Below are positions 17,392 through 28,379 of a stretch of 64,000 nt of DNA, in pieces. Both the position numbers and the translations under genes were made by a program. Under the pieces are notes generated by a model that saw nothing but the letters and a program-made list of their open reading frames with translations, had not been told where the DNA came from and ran no database searches. Numbering within the stretch: position 1 is the first letter of the stretch; every line of letters begins with the position of its first letter. This DNA is from Streptomyces bluensis (lineage in GTDB: Bacteria > Actinomycetota > Actinomycetes > Streptomycetales > Streptomycetaceae): the NCBI RefSeq assembly GCF_014650715.1, contig NZ_BMVM01000002.1:992001-1056000 (forward strand), read 5' to 3'.

Positions 17392-18534
17392 CTACTCGCC
17401 GCAGAACTCCGCCTCCATCACCGCCCCACTGTCGCCCGACCAGTCCCCGTTGAAGTTGAAGGCGAGGGAGTGGCGGCCGTCGGCCGTCGTCACCGCGACC
17501 GCCTGGGTGCCGTAGGCCTCGCCGCCGTGGCCCCAGACGTGGATTCCGCAGCTCAGCTCGACGTCGGTGAGGCCCAGGCCGTAGTGCCGCTTCGGGTCGT
17601 CGGTGTCGACCGTGGTCGTCAGCTCCTTCTGCTGCTTCTCCGGGAGCAGGCGCCCGCGCACGAGTGCCGTGTAGAAGCGGCTGAGGTCCGCCGAGTTGGA
17701 GATCATGCTGCCCGACGCGTAGGCGAGCGTGGGGTTCCACTCGGTGACGTCGTACGTCGGGCCGGTGGTGGTGCGGGCGAGTTTGCCGTACGCCCGGCTG
17801 CTGGGGCGGGGCATCGTGGGGTCGGTGCGGGGGACGCTCGTGGCTCCCAGGCCGAGGGGCTTGATGACGCGGGCGTCGATCTCGTCGCCGAACCAGTGGC
17901 CCGTGACCTTCTCGATCACCATGCCGGCCAGGACGTAGTTCGTGTTCGAGTAGTTCCAGGACGTGCCGGGAGCGAAGTCGGGCTTGTGCTTCATGGCGTA
18001 CCCCAGGAGGTCCTCCGGGGTCAGCGTGTCGTAGCGGTGGTTGAAGAAGCCGTCCTTCGCGAAGTACCTCTCGATGAAGGTCTCGTCCTTGGTGACGTTG
18101 AAGATCCCGCTGGTGTGGTTGAGGAGCTGGCGGAGCGTGACCTTCCTGCCGTCGTGGCCGTTGCCGCGGACCACGCCCGGCAGCCACTTCTCGACCTTGT
18201 CGTCCAGCGACAGCTCTCCCTCCGCCTCCAGCTGGAGCAGTACCGTCGCCACGAACGTCTTGGTGACGCTGCCCACCCGGTAGCGGTCCTCGGCCGAACG
18301 CGGCTTGCCCGTCCTGAGGTCGCCCACGCCCGACGTGGCCTTCCAGACGCCGCGGGCGTCCTTCGCGCGGGCCGTCACGCCCGGGACGCCGTCCCTCACG
18401 GCCGCGTCCATGGCCTCCTGGGTCGCGCTGTGGCCAGCCCTCTCGACCCCGGCGGGCGCCGCGGCCGCCGGAACGGCCATGGCCACGGCTGCCGCGAGCG
18501 CGGTCGCGGCGACGAGTCCCGTACGTACTGACAT
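17392..18534 (-). CDS. Secreted serine hydrolase, class C beta-lactamase / D-Ala-D-Ala carboxypeptidase family
   Basis: 380 aa. A Sec signal peptide (about 1-27, ending AVPAAAA) precedes a serpin-like beta-lactamase-related domain. The catalytic Ser-x-x-Lys is SVTK in YRVGSVTKTFVATVL; the Tyr-x-Asn is YSNTNYVLAGMV; and the third motif is HVWGHGGEAYGTQ (H-x-G). These are the residues of penicillin-recognising enzymes such as streptomycete R61 DD-peptidase, so the likely role is cell-wall peptide trimming or esterase activity outside the cell. AAGGGGG lies 9 bases before ATG 18534. It is convergent with the phosphatase gene. Confidence 0.9.
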   Translation of the reverse strand: MSVRTGLVAATALAAAVAMAVPAAAAPAGVERAGHSATQEAMDAAVRDGVPGVTARAKDARGVWKATSGVGDLRTGKPRSAEDRYRVGSVTKTFVATVLLQLEAEGELSLDDKVEKWLPGVVRGNGHDGRKVTLRQLLNHTSGIFNVTKDETFIERYFAKDGFFNHRYDTLTPEDLLGYAMKHKPDFAPGTSWNYSNTNYVLAGMVIEKVTGHWFGDEIDARVIKPLGLGATSVPRTDPTMPRPSSRAYGKLARTTTGPTYDVTEWNPTLAYASGSMISNSADLSRFYTALVRGRLLPEKQQKELTTTVDTDDPKRHYGLGLTDVELSCGIHVWGHGGEAYGTQAVAVTTADGRHSLAFNFNGDWSGDSGAVMEAEFCGE

Positions 18535-18628
18535 GACTGGTTCCCCCTTGTTCCGATGAGTTCGGTCGGGAAGGGGGACCCCGGAGCGCCGGGCGAGGGT
18601 TGACCGGCATGCGATGGTTGAGCTGCTT

Positions 18629-20392
18629 TCAGCCCTTGCGCAACACCAGTTCCACGTTCCGGTCCTCCGGCGTGCCGGAGAGGTCCGTGCGGGAGCCGGG
18701 GGCGTTGAAGGACAGTTCGCGGTACAGGGACGCGAGGCCGGTCTGGGAGAGGTCGGCGAAGTCCGTGGTGTGCGGGGCCGCCGACTCGACGAGCGTGGTG
18801 AACAGGGAGAGCGTGCCGTCCTCGTTGTCCACCAGCTCGATGACGCGGGCGAGCTGGGGGAAGTCGATGTGGGAGGCCGTCGAGATCTCCCAGAAGGAGC
18901 CGCCGTCCGGGTACGAGTGCGGGGTGATCCGGTTGCGGTGGCTGTGGCCGTTCACCCAGGCCAGGACGCCCGGGTGGCGGCCGAGGAGGGAGAGGACCTC
19001 CTCGCCGCCGTGGCGGGCCTCGCCCGGGTGGGCGGGGTCCTCGCGGAGGTTGCGCATCGTGCGGCTGGTGTGATGGCTGAAGACGATCGCGTACGAGCCG
19101 TCCTTGCCGTGTTCCTTCAGCGTGCGCTCCAGCCACTTCAGCTGGGCCGTGCCCAGCGAGCCCTCGTAGTGGCCGCCGGGGTCGGTGGAGTCGAGGCTGA
19201 TGCCGATGACGTCGTCGGCGATGCGGAAGGTGTAGTACTGGGTGCCGGCGTCCACGTTCGCCTGCGAGTAGCCGTGGCCGACCGGTCCGGGGCCGGTGTG
19301 GGCCGGGTCCAGGTGGGCCTTGAGGTATTCCAGCGGGGTGAAGGGGGCGCGGTTCTCGTCCGGTGTGACCGCACGCATCTGCCGGGTTTGGGACGTGAGC
19401 ATGGCCTTCCAGTCGGCGCCCCGGGGGTCGCCGCCCGTCCTGACGTTGTCCCAGATCGCCTTGCCGGCCTGCTCGTCCAGCGTCATCAGCTTCCGGCCGC
19501 CGACCGCGAACTCCGCGAAGAAGGAGTCGCCGGGGGCGTAGCAGCCGCCGGGCAGGGAGTCGTGGTTGCCGACCGTCGAGTACCAGGGCAGGTTCAGGCC
19601 GGGGCTGTTCACCTCGCGGATCGCGGCCGCGAGGAAGCCCTCGATGTGCGGGAACCCGAGCTGCTTGTCGGCGTCGCGCAGGGCCGCGTCCGGCTGCCAG
19701 TACAGCTTCAGACCGCTGTCCTGGACGCCCTCGTAGCGGCGCGGGTCACCGGAGTTGGGGGCGATGCGGCCACCGCTCATCACCTTCAGGAACCAGTCCA
19801 GCTCGGTGCGGGAGTTGTTGTCGGTGTTGTCGCCGGTCGTCATCACGAAGTGGAGCGGGGAGCCGGTGACGGGTGCTCCCCGCAGCGCGTTGACCCGCTC
19901 GACGAGCGAGACCGCGCCCGCCACCGACAGCGCCTCCTGGGGACGCCAGGCGCTCGACGTCTGGGCGCGCAGGTACTCGTACCGCAGCGGGTGCTGGACG
20001 TCCACCACGTGCAGGTCGGTGAACTGGACGAAGGCGGCGAGGGCCGTACGGCGACTCTCACGGCCGGACCCGGGGGTGGCCAGGTCGCCGCGGACGACGC
20101 GCTTCCAGGCCGGGCCGTCACCGAGCCGCCGGTAGCCGGAGCCGCCACGGGGCGCCGCGACCGAGCCGAGGGTCGTGCCGCGCGTGTACGGCGCCAGGGG
20201 CGCGGCCGGCGCCTGGCGGGAGGACAGGGAGACCGCGGACGCGTCCCCGGCGGTGGCACGCGCCGGGGTCTCGGAGCCGGGCCGCAGGGCGAGGCCGATG
20301 CCCGCCGAGAGGCTCACCGCGCCGGTGGCGGCGAGGAAGGCACGACGGTCAGGAGCGGTGGCAGCGGCGGCGACAGAGCGTAGGCGCGACAT
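18629..20392 (-). CDS. Tat-exported metallophosphoesterase
   Basis: 587 aa. A twin-arginine signal (DRRAFLAATGAVSLSAG, residues 15-31) indicates export after folding. The calcineurin-like phosphoesterase domain shows all metal motifs in order: FTDLHVVD (D-x-H), MTTGDNTDNN (GDNxD), STVGNHDSL (GNHD), VFSHHTS and VNGHSHRNR (GHxH). It resembles the actinobacterial TIGR03767-type family; the substrate is not known, though phosphodiesters released outside the cell are likely. GGGGAGA lies 8 bases before ATG 20392. It is upstream of the serine hydrolase gene on the same strand with 94 bases between, so a shared transcript is possible. Confidence 0.92.
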   Translation of the reverse strand: MSRLRSVAAAATAPDRRAFLAATGAVSLSAGIGLALRPGSETPARATAGDASAVSLSSRQAPAAPLAPYTRGTTLGSVAAPRGGSGYRRLGDGPAWKRVVRGDLATPGSGRESRRTALAAFVQFTDLHVVDVQHPLRYEYLRAQTSSAWRPQEALSVAGAVSLVERVNALRGAPVTGSPLHFVMTTGDNTDNNSRTELDWFLKVMSGGRIAPNSGDPRRYEGVQDSGLKLYWQPDAALRDADKQLGFPHIEGFLAAAIREVNSPGLNLPWYSTVGNHDSLPGGCYAPGDSFFAEFAVGGRKLMTLDEQAGKAIWDNVRTGGDPRGADWKAMLTSQTRQMRAVTPDENRAPFTPLEYLKAHLDPAHTGPGPVGHGYSQANVDAGTQYYTFRIADDVIGISLDSTDPGGHYEGSLGTAQLKWLERTLKEHGKDGSYAIVFSHHTSRTMRNLREDPAHPGEARHGGEEVLSLLGRHPGVLAWVNGHSHRNRITPHSYPDGGSFWEISTASHIDFPQLARVIELVDNEDGTLSLFTTLVESAAPHTTDFADLSQTGLASLYRELSFNAPGSRTDLSGTPEDRNVELVLRKG

Positions 20393-20556
20393 GGCGCGAT
20401 CTCCCCGAGTGCAAACGCGTCAGTGATGGTCACGGACGGCTCGGCAGGCGAACAGTCCGCTCTCACTGGATCGTTGGCACCGGGGATGGCCTGCACGTGA
20501 ACTGGACGGCAACGGGCAGCACCGATCACCGTACGTGGATCTTGGGCCACCCTGCG

Positions 20557-20579
20557 CGTTCGCGAAGGCTTCCCGAACG
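20557..20579. repeat. 23-base near-perfect palindrome
   Basis: CGTTCGCGAAG - G - CTTCCCGAACG, with one mismatch in 11-bp arms. It lies downstream of the Nudix gene and 165 bases upstream of the metallophosphoesterase start, and could be a terminator or an operator. Confidence 0.5.
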
Positions 20580-20654
20580 TAAGGGAGCCGGAAGGCCGGC
20601 GGTCACTCCGTGTTCACTTCGCGGGGTACGGCGGGGTACGGCAGGGCGTGACGC

Positions 20655-21128
20655 CTATCCTCGCGGCGCGTCCGGCACCCGTCCCTCCAGGTGCCCGGAG
20701 GGCGGGCGTTCGCGCCACAGGCCGAGGCCGACGTCAACCAGGCCGACCCGGTCCAGGGAGGGCACGGTGTCGAGCGGGTGCCAGGCCGCCATGTCGGTGG
20801 AGCCGTTCGTCTCGTGGCGGAGGTCGCCGCCGGTGACGCGGGCCTCGTAGACGATGCGCAGACCGTGGAAGTCGGCGACCGTGCCGAGGCGGCGCGGGTA
20901 CTGGCGCCTGTTGGAGTCCACGCCGAGGAGCGCGGTCGGCTCGGCCGCGTAGCCCGTCTCCTCCTCGACCTCGCGGATCACCGTGTCGTACGGGTCCTCG
21001 CCGTGGTCCATGCCGCCGCCGGGCAGCGTCCAGCGCTTGCTGCCGTCACCGGCCACCCAGCGGGCCAGCAGCAGCTGCCCGTCCCGTACACACACGGCGT
21101 ACGCCGCCACTCTCAACTCCTCGCGCAT
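20655..21128 (-). CDS. Nudix hydrolase
   Basis: 157 aa. A complete Nudix box, GGMDHGE followed seven residues later by REVEEETGY, at about residues 38-60 (G-x5-E-x7-REUxEExGU). This family hydrolyses nucleoside diphosphates linked to another moiety, including damaged nucleotides. The substrate cannot be told. Short N-terminal strand LRVAAYAVCVRDGQLLLARW is typical. It is divergent from the subtilase gene. Confidence 0.92.
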   Translation of the reverse strand: MREELRVAAYAVCVRDGQLLLARWVAGDGSKRWTLPGGGMDHGEDPYDTVIREVEEETGYAAEPTALLGVDSNRRQYPRRLGTVADFHGLRIVYEARVTGGDLRHETNGSTDMAAWHPLDTVPSLDRVGLVDVGLGLWRERPPSGHLEGRVPDAPRG

Positions 21129-21360
21129 GCAGAGACGTTACCTACAGAACCAACGGGCAGACGATCGAATCAGGGAAAGTTGACGGACATATCCCACTAT
21201 CAACCGTCTTCAACTCCGGGGCGTGTGCGGGGATTTCCCCATGATTCCCCCTGCACCGCCGCCGGACTCTCCCCAAACAGGCCCCTCATGCGCAAGGCTG
21301 AGCGATCATTCGGACCCTCGATCGTTCCTTTACGCACACCTTTACGCACAAGGGATGCAG

Positions 21361-24300
21361 ATGACCCACACCCCACAGCGCGCCCCGATATCGGGTGCGA
21401 GACGCGTGGCCCGTATCGCGGTGGCCGCGGGACTGGTGGCCGCGCTCTCCGCGGCCGGCCCGATACCCGCGGCCTTCTCCGCGGACGCCCCCGGCACCGC
21501 CGTACCGACCGACGGTGGCGTCAAGTCCGCCGACGACAAGCTCGGTTCGTCCGACGCCGACCTGCTCGCCGAGGCCAAGGCGGACGGCGACAAGAACGTC
21601 ACCATGATGATCGCCACGGCGCCCGGCAGGACCGAGGAGGTAGCCGGGCAGCTGGACGCCGTCAAGGGCGGCTCGGTGGGCCGTGTCTACGACAAGCTCG
21701 GCTACGTCCGGGCCACGGTGCCCACGAAGTACGCGGACTCGGCCATCGCGGCCGCCGCGAAGCTCTCCTCCGTGCACGGCATCGATCTGCGGCAGGAGAT
21801 CCCGCTCGACGACCCGACGCCGGGTGCCGACACCGCGAAGGGCGCCGCGGCCGCCAAGGAGCAGCTCACGGCCGGGAGTTATCCGGCGCCCGACAGGAAC
21901 ACGCCCGCCGAGAACCCGTACAACCCGTCCTTCGAGACGGGCGCCGTCGAGTTCGTGAAGGACAACCCGAAGGCGGACGGCCGGGGCATCACCATCGGCA
22001 TCCTCGACTCCGGTGTGGACCTCGCGCACCCCGCGCTGCAGAAGACGACCACCGGTGAGCGGAAGATCGTCGACTGGGTGACCGCGACCGACCCGATCGT
22101 GGACGGCGACGGCAGCTGGCGCATGATGACGGACTCCGTCTCCGGACCCACCTTCACCTACGGCAGCAGGACATGGACGGCGCCCCCGGGCTCGTACAAG
22201 ATCAACCTGTTCCGGGAGTCCGTCACGGCGGGCGGTGACGCGGCGGGCGACGTGAACCGCGACGGCGACACCACCGACACCTGGGGCGTGCTGTACGACG
22301 CGGCGGCCGGCACGGTCACCGTCGATGTGAACGGCAACAACGACTTCACCGACGACAAGCCGATGAAGCCGTACAAGGACGGCTACCAGATCGGGTACTT
22401 CGGCACCGACGACCCGGCGACCGCGGTCGCCGAGCGCCAGCCGTTCGTCGTCGAGATCCGCAAGGACGTGCCGACCGACCCGAAGGGCGGCGACTGGGTC
22501 GGCAAGAAGGCCGACTTCGTGAACATCGGCCTCATAGCGAGCGAGCACGGCACACACGTCGCCGGCATCACCGCCGCGAACGGCCTGTTCGGCGGCAGGA
22601 TGAACGGCGCCGCCCCCGGCGCGAAGCTCGTCTCCTCCCGGGCCTGCCAGTTCGGCCCCGGCTGCACCAACATCGCGCTCACCGAAGGCATGATCGACCT
22701 CGTCGCCAACCGCGGCGTCGACATCGTCAACATGTCCATCGGCGGACTGCCCGCCCTCAACGACGGCAACAACGCGCGGGCCGAGCTGTACACGCGGCTG
22801 ATCGACACGTACGGCGTGCAGCTCGTCATCTCGGCCGGCAACTCCGGCCCCGGCGCCAACACGATCGGCGACCCGGGTCTCGCCGACAAGGTCATTTCGG
22901 TCGGCGCGTCCATCTCCAAGGAGACCTGGGCCGCCAACTACGGCTCGGCCGTGGAGAAGAAGTACGCGATGATGCCCTTCTCCTCGCGCGGCCCGCGTGA
23001 GGACGGCGGCTTCACGCCGACGCTGACCGCGCCCGGTGCCGCGATCAACACCGTCCAGACCTGGCTGTCGGGTGCCCCGGTCGCCGAGGCGGGCTACGCG
23101 CTGCCGCCCGGCTACGCGATGCTCCAGGGCACGTCGATGGCGTCCCCGCAGGCGGCCGGCGCCTCGGCGCTCCTGCTCTCCGCCGCCCAGCAGAAGAACA
23201 TCACCCTCACCCCGGCGAAGCTGCGCACCGCGCTCACCTCGACCGCCGGCCACATCAGCGGTGTCCAGGCGTACGCGGAGGGCGCGGGCCTGATCGACGT
23301 CGTCGACGCGTGGAAGGTCATCCAGAAGGGCCCCGCGGCGGCCGACTACACCGTCAAGGCCCCCGTCGACACGGCGATCGACTACGCCCTGAAGACCCCG
23401 GGCTTCGGCACGGGCCTCTACGACCGTGAGGGCGGCCTGAAGGTCGGCCAGAAGAAGACCTACGACGTCACGATCACCCGTACGTCGGGTGCCGACCGGG
23501 CGATCCGCCACGAGCTGCGGCTGAAGAACAACAGCGGCGACACCTTCGGGATCGTCGGCGACGACGAGGTCTCGTTGCCGCTGAACAAGCCGGTGACCGT
23601 GAAGATCTCCGCCAAGCCGAAGTACTCCGGCCTGCGCAGCGCGATCCTGGAGGTCGACGACCCGAGGACCGCGGGCGTCGACAAGCAGGTCCTGAACACG
23701 GTCGTGGTCTCGGCCCCGCTGAAGTACGGCTTCTCGGCGTCGGGCGAGGTCCAGCGCAACAGCTCGAACTCCTACTTCGTGACCGTCCCCGAGGGCGCGA
23801 AGACGCTGGAGGTGGCGATCGGCGGGCTGAAGGACAAGAGCCAGACCCGTTTCATCGCCATCCACCCGTACGGCGTTCCGGTGGACAGCACCGGCACCCC
23901 GTACTGCTACAACAACTACGTGGGCGGCAACGGCTGCAAGCCCGACGTGCGTGCGTACGCGGACCCGCAGCCCGGTGTGTGGGAGATCGAGGTCGAGTCG
24001 CGCCGTACGTCGCCGCTGCTCGACAACCCGTACACGCTGGAGGTCTCCGTCCTCGGCGCGGCCTTCGACCCGGAGGTCGTGACGATCCCCGAGGCCAAGG
24101 CCGGTACGCCGACCGCCGTCTCCTGGAAGGTGACGAACGAGCTCGCCCCGGTCGAGGGCAAGCTGGTGGGCGGCCCGCTCGGCTCCTCCAAGTCGGCGCG
24201 TCCGACCATCGCGCAGGGCGCCGAGCAGGTCACCACGGTCGACGTCCCCGAGGGCGCCAAGTCCCTGGACGTCGCCATCGGCAACGTCTCGGACCCGGCC

Positions 24301-24681
24301 GCCGACCTCGACCTGGTGGTCCTCGACCCGCAGGGCGACGAGGCGGGCAGCTCCGCCGACGGCGACTCGGAGGAGTCGGTCTCCGTGCGCTCGCCGGCCC
24401 CCGGTACGTACACCGTGGTCGTCGTGGGCTACGCGGTTCCGTCCGGCTCCACGGCGTACGACTACCGCGACGTGTACTTCTCCCCCGCGCTCGGCGAGAT
24501 CACGGTGGACGGTACGGCGGTGAAGCTCGGCACGGGCGACTCGGCGACGTTCTCCGGTTCTGTCGTCGCGCAGGCCGAGGCACCGGCGGGACGTGAGTTC
24601 TTCGGCCAGGTCCAGCTGGTGAACGCGCGCGGGACGGCCGCGGGCGTCGGGAGCGTACGAATCGAGAAGGTCACGCCGTAG
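21361..24681 (+). CDS. Large secreted subtilisin-like protease (S8 family)
   Basis: 1106 aa. A signal peptide (about 1-45, VARIAVAAGLVAALSAAGP) and a propeptide precede the S8 domain. The catalytic triad is Asp216 (IGILDSGVD), His396 (SEHGTHVAGITAANG) and Ser592 (GTSMASPQAAG), with the oxyanion Asn in VISAGNSGPG. A 180-residue insert between Asp and His, and a 450-residue C-terminal part built of beta-rich repeats with two prepeptidase-like segments (PEGAKTLEVAIGGL and PEGAKSLDVAIGNV), put it close to tripeptidyl-peptidase II-type subtilases. It should degrade extracellular proteins. AAGGG six bases before ATG 21361 decides this start; ATG 21355 is also possible. Confidence 0.93.
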   Translation: MTHTPQRAPISGARRVARIAVAAGLVAALSAAGPIPAAFSADAPGTAVPTDGGVKSADDKLGSSDADLLAEAKADGDKNVTMMIATAPGRTEEVAGQLDAVKGGSVGRVYDKLGYVRATVPTKYADSAIAAAAKLSSVHGIDLRQEIPLDDPTPGADTAKGAAAAKEQLTAGSYPAPDRNTPAENPYNPSFETGAVEFVKDNPKADGRGITIGILDSGVDLAHPALQKTTTGERKIVDWVTATDPIVDGDGSWRMMTDSVSGPTFTYGSRTWTAPPGSYKINLFRESVTAGGDAAGDVNRDGDTTDTWGVLYDAAAGTVTVDVNGNNDFTDDKPMKPYKDGYQIGYFGTDDPATAVAERQPFVVEIRKDVPTDPKGGDWVGKKADFVNIGLIASEHGTHVAGITAANGLFGGRMNGAAPGAKLVSSRACQFGPGCTNIALTEGMIDLVANRGVDIVNMSIGGLPALNDGNNARAELYTRLIDTYGVQLVISAGNSGPGANTIGDPGLADKVISVGASISKETWAANYGSAVEKKYAMMPFSSRGPREDGGFTPTLTAPGAAINTVQTWLSGAPVAEAGYALPPGYAMLQGTSMASPQAAGASALLLSAAQQKNITLTPAKLRTALTSTAGHISGVQAYAEGAGLIDVVDAWKVIQKGPAAADYTVKAPVDTAIDYALKTPGFGTGLYDREGGLKVGQKKTYDVTITRTSGADRAIRHELRLKNNSGDTFGIVGDDEVSLPLNKPVTVKISAKPKYSGLRSAILEVDDPRTAGVDKQVLNTVVVSAPLKYGFSASGEVQRNSSNSYFVTVPEGAKTLEVAIGGLKDKSQTRFIAIHPYGVPVDSTGTPYCYNNYVGGNGCKPDVRAYADPQPGVWEIEVESRRTSPLLDNPYTLEVSVLGAAFDPEVVTIPEAKAGTPTAVSWKVTNELAPVEGKLVGGPLGSSKSARPTIAQGAEQVTTVDVPEGAKSLDVAIGNVSDPAADLDLVVLDPQGDEAGSSADGDSEESVSVRSPAPGTYTVVVVGYAVPSGSTAYDYRDVYFSPALGEITVDGTAVKLGTGDSATFSGSVVAQAEAPAGREFFGQVQLVNARGTAAGVGSVRIEKVTP

Positions 24682-24743
24682 GGGCGTGCGCTTGGGGTGT
24701 GGGGCGGGCGTCCGGATCCGGGCACCCGCCCTTCCTCATGCGG

Positions 24744-27693
<2,950 letters not shown>

Positions 27694-27707
27694 CGCCGTA
27701 GGGCGGC

Positions 27708-27739
27708 GGGGGCCGGGTGGAGGGGCCCGCCCGGCCCCC
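27708..27739. terminator. Bidirectional terminator between asd and the DUF1203 gene
   Basis: Perfect 10-bp arms (27708-27717 with 27730-27739, GGGGGCCGGG) with a 12-base loop, 15 bases after the asd stop and 36 bases beyond the stop of the minus-strand gene. Confidence 0.75.
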
Positions 27740-27774
27740 GGTGGGGGCGAAATCCCTCACTCACCCGCCCCCAC

Positions 27775-28266
27775 CTACCTCCTGCGCACCTCATACAGAA
27801 AGCACCCGTACTCCACCGCCCTGACATGCACCAGCGCCACCTCAGGATCGGCGAACGCCTCCTCGAAGGCCTGGTCGAACGCGGTGGCGCCCGTGGTGCT
27901 CGCCACGTCCACGAGCCGGCCTCCCAGGATGTGACCGTCCGCGGAGTACCGGCGGACCGTACGGTGTGCCCCCGTGAACGGATGGCCCTGCCCGGCGGGG
28001 CCCCCGCACTCCTCCGCATGGATGAAGACCGGTCCCTGTTCGTCGTACGCGCCGGGGTCCGCCCCCGTCTCGGCCGCCCAGCGCCGCAACGGAGCGTACG
28101 AGACGAGGGCGATGCGCTCCCCGCGCTCGCTGTGGCGCAGGCAGCAGCGGAGAGGAGCGCCGCCCTCCTCGTCGAGCACGGGAACCATCCGGCGCCCCGC
28201 GTCGTCGGCGGAGCGCAACTGCTTCAGGACCTCATGGGTGATGGGGCGTGAAACGTATGTCGTCAT
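27775..28266 (-). CDS. DUF1203 family protein
   Basis: 163 aa, soluble. It has the DUF1203 pattern: PLRCCLRHSERGERIALVSY, then GPVFIHAEEC, RRYSADGHILGGRLVD, and the terminal VHVRAVEYGCFLYEVRR. The family has conserved cysteine and histidine residues but no established function. ATG 28266 gives the usual MTTYVSRPI start. It is divergent from the second aminopeptidase N gene, with 113 bases between them. Confidence 0.8.
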   Translation of the reverse strand: MTTYVSRPITHEVLKQLRSADDAGRRMVPVLDEEGGAPLRCCLRHSERGERIALVSYAPLRRWAAETGADPGAYDEQGPVFIHAEECGGPAGQGHPFTGAHRTVRRYSADGHILGGRLVDVASTTGATAFDQAFEEAFADPEVALVHVRAVEYGCFLYEVRRR

Positions 28267-28379
28267 GAAGGCCAGGCTCGCTCCCGTACGCCCTGTTCAC
28301 CGGCAGGAAACGGACATCGCGTTCCCCGTGGCTCCCGTGGAAGGATGGCCGGGACCGCACACACCGAGGAGATGACCGC

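Noticed and set aside
18614..20383. A 589-codon open frame opposite the metallophosphoesterase gene
   Set aside because: It is an antisense shadow created by high GC; the opposite strand has all the metallophosphoesterase motifs and a Tat signal.
21286..23865. An 859-codon open frame opposite the subtilase gene
   Set aside because: It has a shadow composition without motifs, and the plus-strand protease has the complete catalytic triad.
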